Below the pieces are notes generated by a model. The model did not search any database. It was given only the letters and a program-made list of their open reading frames with translations, and was not told the DNA's origin. A program made the position numbers and the translations under genes. A stretch of 64,000 nucleotides of DNA, from NCBI RefSeq assembly GCF_003860525.1, contig NZ_CP034161.1, positions 1,054,001 through 1,118,000 of the forward strand, written 5' to 3'. Position 1 is the stretch's first letter. Each line of letters opens with the position of its first letter. This DNA comes from Epilithonimonas vandammei. Its GTDB lineage: Bacteria; Bacteroidota; Bacteroidia; Flavobacteriales; Weeksellaceae. Below, piece after piece: positions 16,590-25,606 of this stretch.

Positions 16590-18047
16590 TCAATTTATGC
16601 CAATTTTGCTAATTAATTTCGTAGGAATTAATTTTTCCTTTTTTAGCAAGAAGGTTGCCAAAATTATAAATATAAGATTACCTAACCAAATCTTTTCATT
16701 TAAATATTGATAACATAAAAATGAAGTTATTATAGTTATCAAGATCACAATTAGATTTTTTCCGATATGGTAAGGAATAGGATATTTATATTGCCCCCAG
16801 ATATACGAGATAACCATCATTGCGAAGTAACTCGCGATGGTTGCCCAAGTCGATGCCCAATAACCATATTTGGGAATAAAAAAGAAATTTATAAAGATAG
16901 TTATTAAAACACCAATTCCTGATATATAAGCACCAATTATGGTTCTGTCCGTCAGTTTATACCAGATGGAAAGGTTAAGATAGATTCCTAAGAACAAACT
17001 TGCGAAAAACAAAACAGGTAAAATTCCAATGCCTTCATAATATTCAGGATTGTTGATGTATCCTTTCGCGATCCAATCTAGATTTACAGATAAAAATAAA
17101 ACGATGATACAATTGATAGCAATGAAAACATCCATTAATTTAACATACATTTCTTTAGCATTGTCTTTTTTAGAATTACTGAAGAAAAATGGTTCAATTC
17201 CTAATGAATAAGCTTGTCTGAAAAGAATCACAAAAGTCACAACCTTTGCTACACCACCATAAATTCCCAATTGATGTCTTGCAATTTCTTCAGGTAAAAG
17301 GAATTTCAAAAATTGTCTGTCAAAGGTTTCATTTATAATTCCAGCTAACCCAGCAATAGTAATCGGCCAAGAATATTTGATCATTTTTTTCCAAAGTTCC
17401 CAAGAGAAATATTTAATTCTTGCTATGAAAAGCTCTTTTGATAACATCAAAAATGTAATGGAACTTGCAACAAGATTCGCTACAAAAACATAACCTATTC
17501 CAAATTCTGAGCTGTATTTTAAACCAAAAATGCCATTTGGATATTTTGGAAGAATAATGATGAAAAATACAACTAAAAGAAAATTAACAATTCCGTTTGT
17601 AATTCTGATTCCTGCATATTTCAACGGTCGTTCATTCTTTCTTAGCATCACGAAAGGCATTGCGCAAAAAGCATCCAGAGCCAGAGTCACTGTTAAAATT
17701 GCCAATAAGTCAACTTGGTCCGGCGTCTTGAAAGCATCAGCCAACGGCTGTCTGTAAAACAAGGTGAAAGCCAAATAAACCAAAGTCACAGCCAAAACAC
17801 TAAAAAATGAAGTCGAAATCAGTTTTCTGTCATCTTTCTCATCCAAAGCAAAACGGAAAAAAGTCGTTTCCATTCCGTGGGTTAGGAGCACAGCAATAAC
17901 ACCTGCTACAGAATAAAAATCGGCAAAAGGAGAATAGGCTGTTGGTCCAAAAGTTCTCGTAATAATAGGATTGATAACGAATGGGAAAAGTCTGATAATC
18001 ACAGTCGTTAATCCATAAAGAGCGGTTTGTCCGAGAAGTTTCTTCAT
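16590..18047 (-). CDS. Polysaccharide (Wzx-like) flippase
   Basis: The 485-residue integral membrane protein has about fourteen hydrophobic segments. It starts KKLLGQTALYGLTTVIIRL, typical of the MVF/MATE-superfamily oligosaccharide flippases, which move lipid-linked sugars across the inner membrane. It is first in a unit with the nucleotidyltransferase and has a near-perfect promoter 25 nt upstream. No glycosyltransferase is adjacent, so its substrate is unknown. Confidence 0.88.
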   Translation of the reverse strand: MKKLLGQTALYGLTTVIIRLFPFVINPIITRTFGPTAYSPFADFYSVAGVIAVLLTHGMETTFFRFALDEKDDRKLISTSFFSVLAVTLVYLAFTLFYRQPLADAFKTPDQVDLLAILTVTLALDAFCAMPFVMLRKNERPLKYAGIRITNGIVNFLLVVFFIIILPKYPNGIFGLKYSSEFGIGYVFVANLVASSITFLMLSKELFIARIKYFSWELWKKMIKYSWPITIAGLAGIINETFDRQFLKFLLPEEIARHQLGIYGGVAKVVTFVILFRQAYSLGIEPFFFSNSKKDNAKEMYVKLMDVFIAINCIIVLFLSVNLDWIAKGYINNPEYYEGIGILPVLFFASLFLGIYLNLSIWYKLTDRTIIGAYISGIGVLITIFINFFFIPKYGYWASTWATIASYFAMMVISYIWGQYKYPIPYHIGKNLIVILITIITSFLCYQYLNEKIWLGNLIFIILATFLLKKEKLIPTKLISKIGIN

Positions 18048-18072
18048 TTTGATTTCAGTTCGAAAATTTTTG

Positions 18073-18101
18073 CAAAATTAATTGATTCTGTCAAAATCCA
18101 A
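18073..18101 (-). promoter_or_regulatory. Promoter of the flippase gene
   Basis: On the minus strand, TTG (18101-18099), an 18-nt spacer and TAATTTTG (18080-18073) match the Bacteroidota consensus. The -33 end abuts the decayed GH92 remnant. Confidence 0.7.
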
Positions 18102-18103
18102 TT

Positions 18104-18532
18104 TTATTTCTTCGGTTTGTTGGTCATATAGAAAGTCAGTTTCCCACCATTCATAATATCCTTATGCTTGATAGTGAAATCTTTTACAGCTTTTCCATTC
18201 AGAGCTATTTCAATGTAAAACATTTTTATCAGATTGATTTTTAGCTTTAATTTTAAAAGTCTTTCCGTCTTCAAAATTTAAAGTTGCATTCTTCACACTT
18301 GGACTTCCAATTTGATATTTATCAGAACCCGGCGAAATATGATATCAGTTGCAGGACTATATGGAACGGCGCCAAAAGGGACAGATGCGCCAGGAAAAGT
18401 ATTTCCCGTTTTCTCGGTTCCGTTGGTTGGATTCACATGTTTCGCTAAGTTGTCTAATATATGAGAACTTAATAATGATGCGAAACAGGTAGAATTAAAA
18501 TTAATTTTCTCGGAGACATCATTTGCAGCAAT
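18104..18532 (-). pseudogene. Remnant of a GH92 alpha-mannosidase (internal deletion plus frameshift)
   Basis: Two separated parts of a glycoside hydrolase family 92 protein are directly joined. About 18340-18500 (minus strand) reads LAKHVNPTNGTEKTGNTFPG then ASVPFGAVPYSPATD, the N-terminal GH92 signature. About 18215-18338 reads SPGSDKYQIGSPSVKNATL and FEDGKTFKIKAKNQSDKNV; 18104-18214 reads YIEIALNGKAVKDFTIKHKD and IMNGGKLTFYMTNKPKK to a stop. The latter two are the C-terminal GH92 segments. Hundreds of intervening codons are missing, the frames differ at the junction, and one extra T in the run at 18217-18220 breaks the frame between KNV and YI. No usable start remains. Confidence 0.8.
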
Positions 18533-18551
18533 TTAATCAAATAAAATTTCA

Positions 18552-18684
18552 AACACTTGAGTCACTTAAGAACAAGAAAATTATAATTAAAAATAAAGTT
18601 CATGTAACCTGAAAATCTCTGATTTTTGAAACTAAATTGTTCTAAATAAAACTTTTTTTTGAATTTTTGATTAAACTTAAGTGT
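18552..18684. repeat. CAC-box hairpin element, solo copy (family F1)
   Basis: The left arm AACACTTGAGTCACTTAAG carries CACTTGAG and CACTTAAG separated by one T; the right end reads AAACTTAAGTGT. An inner GAAAATCTCTGATTTTTGA resembles the inner block of the GxxExxY cassette arm at 25518-25534. There is no gene inside. It lies between the GH92 remnant and dihydroorotase. Confidence 0.6.
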
Positions 18685-18733
18685 AAAAGAGAATCTTATT
18701 AATTCAAAATTTTAGTAATCGTTTTCAAAAACT

Positions 18734-18741
18734 TAATTTTG
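18734..18741 (+). promoter_or_regulatory. Promoter -7 box of dihydroorotase
   Basis: TAATTTTG lies 20 nt before the ATG; a TTTAG near the -33 position is a partial match to TTTG. Confidence 0.5.
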
Positions 18742-18761
18742 TTTCAATCTAATAAATTAAA

Positions 18762-20099
18762 ATGAAAATCCTAATAAAAAACGCCCAAATCGTCAACGAA
18801 GGGAAGATTATCCAAAGCGATATTCTTATCGAAAACAATTTAATTTCTAAAATACAACCCAATATTTCTGAAGAAGCAAACCAGATTATCGATGCTTCCG
18901 GAAAATATCTTTTACCAGGAGTGATTGATGACCAAGTTCATTTCCGTGAACCGGGTTTGACTCATAAAGGCGACATCGAATCTGAATCCCGTTCTGCAAT
19001 CGCAGGTGGTACGACTAGTTTTATCGAGCAACCAAACACAGTTCCAAATGCTGTAACTCAGGAATTATTGGCAGATAAATATGAATTGGCGCGTCAAAAA
19101 TCTTTTGCCAATTACGGTTTTATGATGGGTGGAACGAATGATAATCTGGAGGAAGTATTAAAAACAAATCCAAGAAATGTTCCAGGAATCAAATTGTTTT
19201 TAGGTTCATCAACAGGAAATATGTTGGTGGACAATCCGGAAACTTTGGAAAATATTTTCAGCAATACCAAAATGTTGATTGCTGTTCATTGCGAAGATGA
19301 AGCAACAATAAGAGCCAATACTCAAAAATATCTGGATGAATATGGCGAAGATATTCCTGTGAAATTTCATCATTTAATCAGAAGTGAAGAAGCTTGTTAT
19401 AAATCTTCCTCAAAAGCGATTGAGTTGGCAAAGAAAACTGGAGCTAGACTTCACGTTTTCCATTTATCAACGGCGATTGAAACGGAACTTTTCAGAAATG
19501 ATATTCCTTTAAAAGACAAAAAAATTACCGCAGAAGTTTGCGTTCATCATTTGACTTTTACCAATGAAGATTACGACACAAAAGGAGGATTAATCAAATG
19601 GAATCCTGCAGTAAAAACGCAAAAAGACAAAGACGGACTTTGGGAAGCGTTGTTGGATGACAGAATTGATGTGATTGCAACCGACCACGCACCACACACT
19701 TGGGAAGAAAAACAGAATGTTTATACGAAATGTCCTTCGGGAGCGCCTTTGGTTCAGCATTCTTTGGTGGTGATGTTGGAGAATTACAAAAACGGAAAAA
19801 TTTCTCTGGAAAGAATTGTTGAAAAAATGGCTCACAATCCTGCGATTTTGTTCAGAATTGAAAAGAGAGGTTTCATCAGAGAAGGTTACAAAGCAGATTT
19901 GGTTTTGGTTGATTTAAATCAAAATTGGACGGTTAAAAAAGAAAATATTCTTTACAAATGTGGTTGGAGTCCGTTGGAAGGAACTGAATTTCATTCTAAA
20001 GTCACGCACACTTTCGTCAACGGAAATCTGGTTTACGAAAACGGAAAAATCACGCAAGAAAAATTCGGGGAACGTTTGCTTTTTGAATTGGAGGGATAG
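18762..20099 (+). CDS. pyrC: Dihydroorotase
   Basis: The 445-residue amidohydrolase is of the class I type. Metal ligands are seen in DDQVHFREPGLTHKGD (residues about 57-72), a His at LIAVHCEDE, a His at RLHVFHLSTA and the Asp of IATDHAPHTWEEK (about 306-318). GGTTSFIEQPN supports dihydroorotase over allantoinase, although the two are close relatives. It closes N-carbamoyl-aspartate to dihydroorotate in pyrimidine synthesis. It is apparently monocistronic. Confidence 0.88.
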   Translation: MKILIKNAQIVNEGKIIQSDILIENNLISKIQPNISEEANQIIDASGKYLLPGVIDDQVHFREPGLTHKGDIESESRSAIAGGTTSFIEQPNTVPNAVTQELLADKYELARQKSFANYGFMMGGTNDNLEEVLKTNPRNVPGIKLFLGSSTGNMLVDNPETLENIFSNTKMLIAVHCEDEATIRANTQKYLDEYGEDIPVKFHHLIRSEEACYKSSSKAIELAKKTGARLHVFHLSTAIETELFRNDIPLKDKKITAEVCVHHLTFTNEDYDTKGGLIKWNPAVKTQKDKDGLWEALLDDRIDVIATDHAPHTWEEKQNVYTKCPSGAPLVQHSLVVMLENYKNGKISLERIVEKMAHNPAILFRIEKRGFIREGYKADLVLVDLNQNWTVKKENILYKCGWSPLEGTEFHSKVTHTFVNGNLVYENGKITQEKFGERLLFELEG

Positions 20100-20257
20100 A
20101 TTATTAAGAAATCGAAACGAAATCCTATTCTATTTCTTTTAAAATCGTGTCTTCGTATTTTAAGCATATCTTTTGTTAATTCCCATTTCAAAATAAAAAT
20201 CTAAATTTACCACAGACACAAATTAATCGTTTATTAATATCAAAAATCATTTACTAA

Positions 20258-21139
20258 ATGAATCTATACACACAACCAATGTTGCGCGAAGACGCACTGA
20301 AAGATAAAGTAGCCATCGTAACCGGTGGCGGAAGCGGTCTTGGGAAAGCAATGACCAAATATTTTCTTCAGCTTGGAGCAAAAGTCGTAATCACTTCAAG
20401 AAATCTTGAAAAACTTCAGGGAACTGCGAAAGAACTGGAGGAAGAAACCGGTGGTAAAGTGCTTTGTGTGGCTTGCGATGTCAGAAATTGGGATGAGGTA
20501 GAAGCAATGAAGGAAGCTGCAATAAAAGAATTCGGAAGGATTGATATTCTTTTGAATAACGCCGCAGGAAATTTTATCTCACCAACCGAAAGATTAACAC
20601 ATTCTGCATTTGACTCCATTTTAGATATTGTTTTGAAAGGAACTAAAAATTGTACTTTGTCTATTGGTAAATATTGGATTGATAATAAAATTCCGGGAAC
20701 GGTTCTTAATATTGTGACAACTTATGCTTGGACAGGTTCAGCTTATGTTGTTCCTTCGGCTTGTGCAAAAGCAGGAGTTCTGGCAATGACAAGAAGTTTA
20801 GCGGTTGAATGGGCAAAATATGGCATCCGCTTCAACGCGATTGCGCCAGGACCATTTCCTACTAAAGGTGCTTGGGACAGATTGTTACCGGGAGATTTGC
20901 AGGAGAAGTTTGATATGAGAAAAAAAGTGCCTTTGAGAAGAGTAGGAGAGCATCAGGAGATGGCAAATCTTGCCGCTTATCTGGTTTCCGATTATTCAGC
21001 TTATATGAATGGTGAAGTGGTAACTATAGATGGTGGGGAATGGCTGCAAGGTGCCGGCGAATTCAATATGTTGGAAGATATTCCGCAGGAGATGTGGGAT
21101 GCTCTGGAAGCAATGATCAAAGCGAAAAAATCAAACTAG
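20258..21139 (+). CDS. SDR oxidoreductase, 2,4-dienoyl-CoA reductase type
   Basis: The 293-residue short-chain dehydrogenase has TGGGSGLGKAM (nucleotide binding, about residues 22-32), the NNAAG motif and a C-terminal GEVVTIDGGEWL. The usual YxxxK site reads VVPSACAKAGV, the form found in peroxisomal/mitochondrial dienoyl-CoA reductases, and APGPFPTKGAWDRL also matches that branch. It probably reduces 2,4-dienoyl-CoA with NADPH during unsaturated fatty acid breakdown. It stands alone with its own terminator. Confidence 0.85.
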   Translation: MNLYTQPMLREDALKDKVAIVTGGGSGLGKAMTKYFLQLGAKVVITSRNLEKLQGTAKELEEETGGKVLCVACDVRNWDEVEAMKEAAIKEFGRIDILLNNAAGNFISPTERLTHSAFDSILDIVLKGTKNCTLSIGKYWIDNKIPGTVLNIVTTYAWTGSAYVVPSACAKAGVLAMTRSLAVEWAKYGIRFNAIAPGPFPTKGAWDRLLPGDLQEKFDMRKKVPLRRVGEHQEMANLAAYLVSDYSAYMNGEVVTIDGGEWLQGAGEFNMLEDIPQEMWDALEAMIKAKKSN

Positions 21140-21160
21140 TACAGTTTTTTGACCGATTAG

Positions 21161-21190
21161 ATGTCACACAATTTTTTGTGTGACATTTTT
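21161..21190 (+). terminator. Terminator after the SDR gene
   Basis: A perfect 11-bp stem (ATGTCACACAA with TTGTGTGACAT, TTTT loop) is followed by a T-run. Confidence 0.88.
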
Positions 21191-21243
21191 TATATCAGCC
21201 ATCGCTTTTTCAATTGAAAAAAAAACAGGAAATTTGCCCAGCT

Positions 21244-21978
21244 ATGAGATATTTTATAGAGTTTTCTTACAACGGTTCGGCTTATTTTGGTTATCAGATT
21301 CAGCCCAATAAGATTTCTGTTCAGGAAGAATTGGAAAAAGCGTTATCAACGATTCTTCGTGAACCTATCAAAACAGTTGGAGCAGGAAGAACAGATACAG
21401 GTGTGCACGCAAGAAAGATGTTTGCCCATTTCGAAACCGATAAAAATGTGAATGATACTTTGGTTCATAAACTCAATTCTTTTTTGTCAGAAAACATCGC
21501 CATAAAAAAAATATTTGAAGTCCCAGCAGATCTACACGCCAGGTTCGATGCCACCTACAGAACGTATGAATATTATATTTCTTTAGAAAAAAATCCGTTT
21601 TCTAAGGATTCTTCTTGGCAATATTGGCGTCAAAAACCGTTGGATATTAACCTGATGAACGAAGCCTGCAAAATCCTTTTCGAATATGATGATTTTACAA
21701 GTTTTGCCAAACTCCACACCGATAACAAAACCAACATTTGCAAAATCTATAAAGCAGAATGGGAACAACTTGGACATCAATTAAAATTCACAATTTCTGC
21801 AGATCGATTCCTGAGAAATATGGTGAGAGCAATTGTAGGAACAATGGTAGAAGTTGGAAGCGGAAAAATAAAACCAAACGATTTACGAAAAATCATCGAA
21901 GACAAGTTCCGAAATTCTGCTGGTGTTTCCGCTCCTGCGCAAGGTCTTTTTTTGGTAGATGTTGGCTATGATTTTTAA
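21244..21978 (+). CDS. truA: tRNA pseudouridine synthase A
   Basis: The ATG at 21244 (MRYFIEFSYNGSAYFGYQIQ) matches the family start; an in-frame TTG ten codons earlier is less likely. The catalytic Asp lies in GAGRTDTGVHARKM (about residues 49-62), and RFLRNMVRAIVGTMVEVG near residue 196 is conserved. TruA modifies U38-40 in tRNA anticodon stems. Length is normal at 244 residues. It sits about 100 nt before the ABC exporter gene. Confidence 0.94.
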   Translation: MRYFIEFSYNGSAYFGYQIQPNKISVQEELEKALSTILREPIKTVGAGRTDTGVHARKMFAHFETDKNVNDTLVHKLNSFLSENIAIKKIFEVPADLHARFDATYRTYEYYISLEKNPFSKDSSWQYWRQKPLDINLMNEACKILFEYDDFTSFAKLHTDNKTNICKIYKAEWEQLGHQLKFTISADRFLRNMVRAIVGTMVEVGSGKIKPNDLRKIIEDKFRNSAGVSAPAQGLFLVDVGYDF

Positions 21979-22077
21979 TTTATATTTAAATCATTAAGCT
22001 GAGATTTCAATTTTTAAAGTCTTATTTTTGCAAAGATTTTTTTCGATTCTGAAAAAATTTCTGGAATTCTAAAATAG

Positions 22078-23832
22078 ATGAAACAACAAAATACTTGGGA
22101 CATTGTCAAGCGATTATTTTTAATCGGAATGAAATTTAGATCGTGGTTTATTTTCACACTGATTATTTCAATTTTTTTGGCAATCGTTTCCACTTACAGA
22201 CCGATTCTTACTAAAAATGTTGTCGATATAGACATTGTTCAGCTGAAAGATAAAGCACAGCTGATGAAGCACATCTATCTGCTGATTGGATTGGTAATTG
22301 CTGAAACGGTTCTTAACTTTTTCCTGGTTTATTTCTCGAATTTCATTTCTCAGAATGTAATCCGTGATATCAGGGAAAGATTGTATCACAAACTGATTTA
22401 TTTCAAGACTGCTTTTTTTGACAAAACTGCAATCGGGAATCTTGTAACAAGAGCTGTAGGCGATGTTGAAACCATTGCAACAGTTTATACAGACGGGTTT
22501 TTAATGGTTTTCGGAGATATCTTGAGAATTGTAATGGTTCTTTTTGCGATGTTTCAGGTTGACACGCATCTCAGCTTGATTTCTCTGGCAATTCTTCCGA
22601 TAATGGTTGTGATTACGAGAGTTTTCCAAAAGAAATTGAAGGTTGCATTTGGTTCTGAAAGAAGCTGGACTGCTACTCAAAACAGTTTTGTTCAGGAACG
22701 TTTGGCTGGAATGTCATTAATCCAAGTTTTCAATAGAGAAGAAGCTGAGTTTAAAAAATTTGACACGATTAATATTGAACTGAAAAAAGCTTTACTAAAA
22801 ACAGTTTTTATCTTTTCATTATTCTTTCCTGTCGTTGAATTGATTTCGTCACTTTTCATTGGATTTATTCTATTTTATGGTGGTTTTATCAAATCTACGC
22901 CTGGAGTTATCATTGCGTTTATCCAGTTTATCAATATGTTGATTCGTCCGTTGAGACAGATTGCGGATAGATTTAATAATATCCAGAGAGGAATTGTTGG
23001 AGCTGAAAGAGTTCTTGGCGTAATGGACGAAGACCAAGCAATGCCGAATAACGGCACAATTGCCAAAGACAATTTTGACGGAAAAATCGAGTTTGAGAAA
23101 GTTCATTTTGCCTATGACGACAAGCAGGAAGTGCTGAAAGGTATCGATTTCAAGGTTAATCCGGGCGAAACTGTCGCCATTGTTGGCGCAACCGGAGCTG
23201 GAAAATCCACGATTATTAGTCTAATTACAAGATTATATGATATCAATTCCGGAAAAATAATGCTGGACGATGTGGACATCAGAGATTATGAATTATACAA
23301 CCTGAGAAGCCATATTGGTGTTGTTCTTCAGGATGTTTTCCTTTTCCACGGCAGTATTTTTGAAAACCTGACTTTGGGTGATGAAGACATTACACTCGAA
23401 AAGATCAAAAAAGCAGCGCGTGAAATTGAAGTAGATGAGTTCATAGAAAAACTTCCTAACGGTTACGATTATGTTGTGAGCGAAAGAGGTTCGTCAATTT
23501 CACTCGGACAAAGACAATTGCTATCATTTTTAAGAGCCTATCTCTCTGACCCGAAAATCCTGATTCTTGACGAAGCCACTTCATCTATAGACCAAGAAAG
23601 TGAAAAATTAATCCAAAGAGCGACTGAAAAAATCACGAAAAACAGAACTTCAATTATTATTGCACACAGACTTTCTACAATTGAAAAAGCTGATAAAATC
23701 ATCGTAATGGACCACGGACTGTTTGTGGAAGAAGGAACGCATCAGGAACTTCTGGCTAAAAATGGCTATTATTCTGTGCTTTACAAAGCTCAGGTTGTAA
23801 ATGAGGATGGAAATACGTCGATTAATCCTTAA
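22078..23832 (+). CDS. ABC exporter, fused membrane and ATPase domains (MsbA-like)
   Basis: The 584-residue half transporter has six membrane helices within residues 1-310 and an ATPase domain. It shows Walker A GATGAGKST (about 376-384), the signature SISLGQRQLLS, Walker B ILILDEATSSID and the switch His of IIAHRLS. It would work as a homodimer or a heterodimer with a partner outside the window. Homologues export lipids, peptides or drugs; no substrate is implied by context. A TATTTTTG box at 22023-22030 is a candidate promoter. Confidence 0.92.
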   Translation: MKQQNTWDIVKRLFLIGMKFRSWFIFTLIISIFLAIVSTYRPILTKNVVDIDIVQLKDKAQLMKHIYLLIGLVIAETVLNFFLVYFSNFISQNVIRDIRERLYHKLIYFKTAFFDKTAIGNLVTRAVGDVETIATVYTDGFLMVFGDILRIVMVLFAMFQVDTHLSLISLAILPIMVVITRVFQKKLKVAFGSERSWTATQNSFVQERLAGMSLIQVFNREEAEFKKFDTINIELKKALLKTVFIFSLFFPVVELISSLFIGFILFYGGFIKSTPGVIIAFIQFINMLIRPLRQIADRFNNIQRGIVGAERVLGVMDEDQAMPNNGTIAKDNFDGKIEFEKVHFAYDDKQEVLKGIDFKVNPGETVAIVGATGAGKSTIISLITRLYDINSGKIMLDDVDIRDYELYNLRSHIGVVLQDVFLFHGSIFENLTLGDEDITLEKIKKAAREIEVDEFIEKLPNGYDYVVSERGSSISLGQRQLLSFLRAYLSDPKILILDEATSSIDQESEKLIQRATEKITKNRTSIIIAHRLSTIEKADKIIVMDHGLFVEEGTHQELLAKNGYYSVLYKAQVVNEDGNTSINP

Positions 23833-24067
23833 TAATCTTATACCTAAAACTTATTAGTCCCGAAGTAAGCAACAGGCAAATGATAATGATGATTTTAAGT
23901 GATTTAATAAACTCACATAAATTGTTTCCTGTAATTCTTGATATACAGTCTTTAGGATTATCAGTCTCGTACTTCAGACTAATTTGAGTATTAATAATCC
24001 CAATAACGGAGACCAAAATAACCAAAATCAGAAGACTGATGATGGTATTATATACCGGCTTTCTCAT
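23822..24067 (-). CDS. Small two-TM membrane protein
   Basis: The 81-residue frame has two hydrophobic segments (about residues 6-26 and 59-74) around a short polar loop with two Cys (NPKDCISRITGNNLCEF), which could form a disulfide outside the membrane. It overlaps the 3' end of the convergent ABC exporter gene by 11 nt. No homologue is recognised. Its composition looks like a real protein, but no promoter or partner is obvious. Confidence 0.55.
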   Translation of the reverse strand: MRKPVYNTIISLLILVILVSVIGIINTQISLKYETDNPKDCISRITGNNLCEFIKSLKIIIIICLLLTSGLISFRYKIIKD

Positions 24068-24116
24068 ATTTTTTTTGGTTAGTTTTCTGGTTGTAAGTTT
24101 TAGTTTTAAATCATTG

Positions 24117-24938
24117 TCAAAGTTTTAATATTTCCCAAGCTTTTTCGATTTCATTGTTTTTTAAAAAACTTTGTGCTAATAAATGTACATCTTTTGCGGA
24201 AGAAAAATCACCATTTGGTAAAATTTCGACATTTGCGAGCATTCCCAGGTCATTTCCTGTAAAAATATCGCTGGATTTTATTTCAGATGGTAATTTATCA
24301 TAGCCAATTCCTTTCGTAACCAATGGTTTAGGAACTTCAAAAAGGTTATTTTCATTGTTTCTGGAATACCAATTGCTTCCTAGTCGTGCTACCAAATCCA
24401 ATTGTTTTTGGTCAAGATTTCCATCTTCATTCAGACATTTTTCATCAATATGAATTTTAACAATTTCCGCAATCACAAGATTTCCTGAACCTCCAAGATT
24501 TCCAAGTGATTTAATTTCCAAAACCTTGCATTCGAAATTAACGGGAGATTCTGCGATCAAAGGTGGTTTTACGATGTCGGCAGGTTTCATCGTCAATCCG
24601 GATTTGATAAATTCATTCACGCCGTCTTCATATTCTGTACTCGCTAAAGAAACCTGTTGAACCATATCAAAATTCACATTTCCAATCACCAATTCTGGAA
24701 CTTCTTTCAGGTTCTCCAAAGTATGTTTTGTGGTATTATCACGAACTCTTCTGGAAGGCGAAATAATCACAATCGGCGGTACTGTACTGAACATATTGAA
24801 AAAACTGAAAGGCGAAAGATTGATTTCTCCTCTTGTGTTAATTGTACTTGCCAAAGCAATTGGACGTGGCGCAATTGCAGTTTGCATTACTTGTTGTAAT
24901 TGCATTGCAGGAATATCGGAAGGGATGATTGTTTTCAT
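24117..24938 (-). CDS. Flavin reductase family protein (FMN-binding split barrel)
   Basis: The start is taken at ATG 24938 (MKTIIPSDIPAMQLQQ); a GTG four codons earlier is possible but lies inside a repeat arm. The roughly 270-residue protein has the family signature IAPRPIALASTINTRGEINLSPFSFF near residues 26-51 and the closing PPLIAESPVNFECKV. Such proteins bind FMN and reduce it, or serve as hydroxylase components. Its placement next to fahA and hppD fits a link to aromatic catabolism, but that is only contextual. Confidence 0.85.
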   Translation of the reverse strand: MKTIIPSDIPAMQLQQVMQTAIAPRPIALASTINTRGEINLSPFSFFNMFSTVPPIVIISPSRRVRDNTTKHTLENLKEVPELVIGNVNFDMVQQVSLASTEYEDGVNEFIKSGLTMKPADIVKPPLIAESPVNFECKVLEIKSLGNLGGSGNLVIAEIVKIHIDEKCLNEDGNLDQKQLDLVARLGSNWYSRNNENNLFEVPKPLVTKGIGYDKLPSEIKSSDIFTGNDLGMLANVEILPNGDFSSAKDVHLLAQSFLKNNEIEKAWEILKL

Positions 24939-24945
24939 TATTTTT

Positions 24946-25589
24946 AACACTTAAGTTACTTTTGAGTTTTAAAATTAATTTTGATTAAGTACAATTAAGT
25001 TTTGAAAATCAAAGATTTTTGTATTATTCTTTCGGGAGGTATTGAAATGATTTTGCAGCAAAAGTTTCGTAGCCTTCGTGATAAATATTGTTGACATTAA
25101 AATTAATCAAAATGGAACGATGAGCTTTCAACAGATTCATATAATTCATTGTTTGAGCTTTATGAATATTATGTAAATCAGTCACAGATTTTAATTCTAA
25201 TACAATCAAATCTTCGATAAAAAAATCACATTTTAATTTGCAATTAATGTTTTCACCTTTATACAAAAACGGAATTTGAAGTTCACTTTTAAAATTTAAT
25301 CCTAATATTTTAAATTCCTTTTCCAAACATTGATGATAAACTTCCTCATACAAACCTGGACCTGCTAACTTATGAACCTCAATGCAAGCGCCAACAATTT
25401 TGTAAGCTAAATCGTTTAGTTTCTTTTGTGTAATCATTTGTGTTATTTCTATTTATTAAGACTTAAGTTTATATCAAATTACTATAAAATAGTTCACATA
25501 AGAACACATAAGTTTTTGAAAATCTTTGATTTTCGACTAAAGTGAACTTTTTTAACAGAATTAATTTACTTTAAAGTAACTTAAGTGTT
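24946..25589. mobile_element. GxxExxY cassette bounded by inverted repeats (putative element)
   Basis: The 644-bp unit is bounded by perfect 17-bp inverted repeats (AACACTTAAGTTACTTT at 24946-24962; its complement at 25573-25589). A second perfect inner inverted pair of 16 bp (GAAAATCAAAGATTTT at 25004-25019; complement at 25519-25534) makes imperfect arms of about 70 bp. The GxxExxY gene fills the space between: its stop is 4 nt from the left arm. The right side also has CACATAAG twice (25495-25502, 25505-25512). The unit sits between fahA and the flavin reductase gene. No transposase is inside; mobility is inferred. Confidence 0.65.
25024..25437 (-). CDS. GxxExxY protein (PD-(D/E)XK-like)
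   Basis: The 137-residue protein carries the name-giving motif G28-LY-E31-EV-Y34. A nuclease-like core follows: D71 in KCDFFIED, then E81-L-K83 in VLELKSV, which matches the D...ExK pattern of PD-(D/E)XK enzymes. The last strand-helix reads NYMNLLKAHRSILINFNV. The family is widespread in Bacteroidota and Planctomycetota and, as far as I recall, has no established function. Here it is wholly enclosed by inverted repeats, unlike its neighbours, which suggests it moves as a cassette. Confidence 0.85.
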   Translation of the reverse strand: MITQKKLNDLAYKIVGACIEVHKLAGPGLYEEVYHQCLEKEFKILGLNFKSELQIPFLYKGENINCKLKCDFFIEDLIVLELKSVTDLHNIHKAQTMNYMNLLKAHRSILINFNVNNIYHEGYETFAAKSFQYLPKE

Positions 25590-25606
25590 GAAATTCCAAG
25601 TGTCTT

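Noticed and set aside
20100..20257. Possible CAC-box hairpin upstream of the SDR gene
   Set aside because: Only one arm-like stretch (CCACAGACACAAATTAATCG) is seen and no mirrored partner; kept only as a possible relic.
21214..21243. Upstream TTG start of truA
   Set aside because: The extension is not part of the family; ATG 21244 starts MRYFIEFSYNG.
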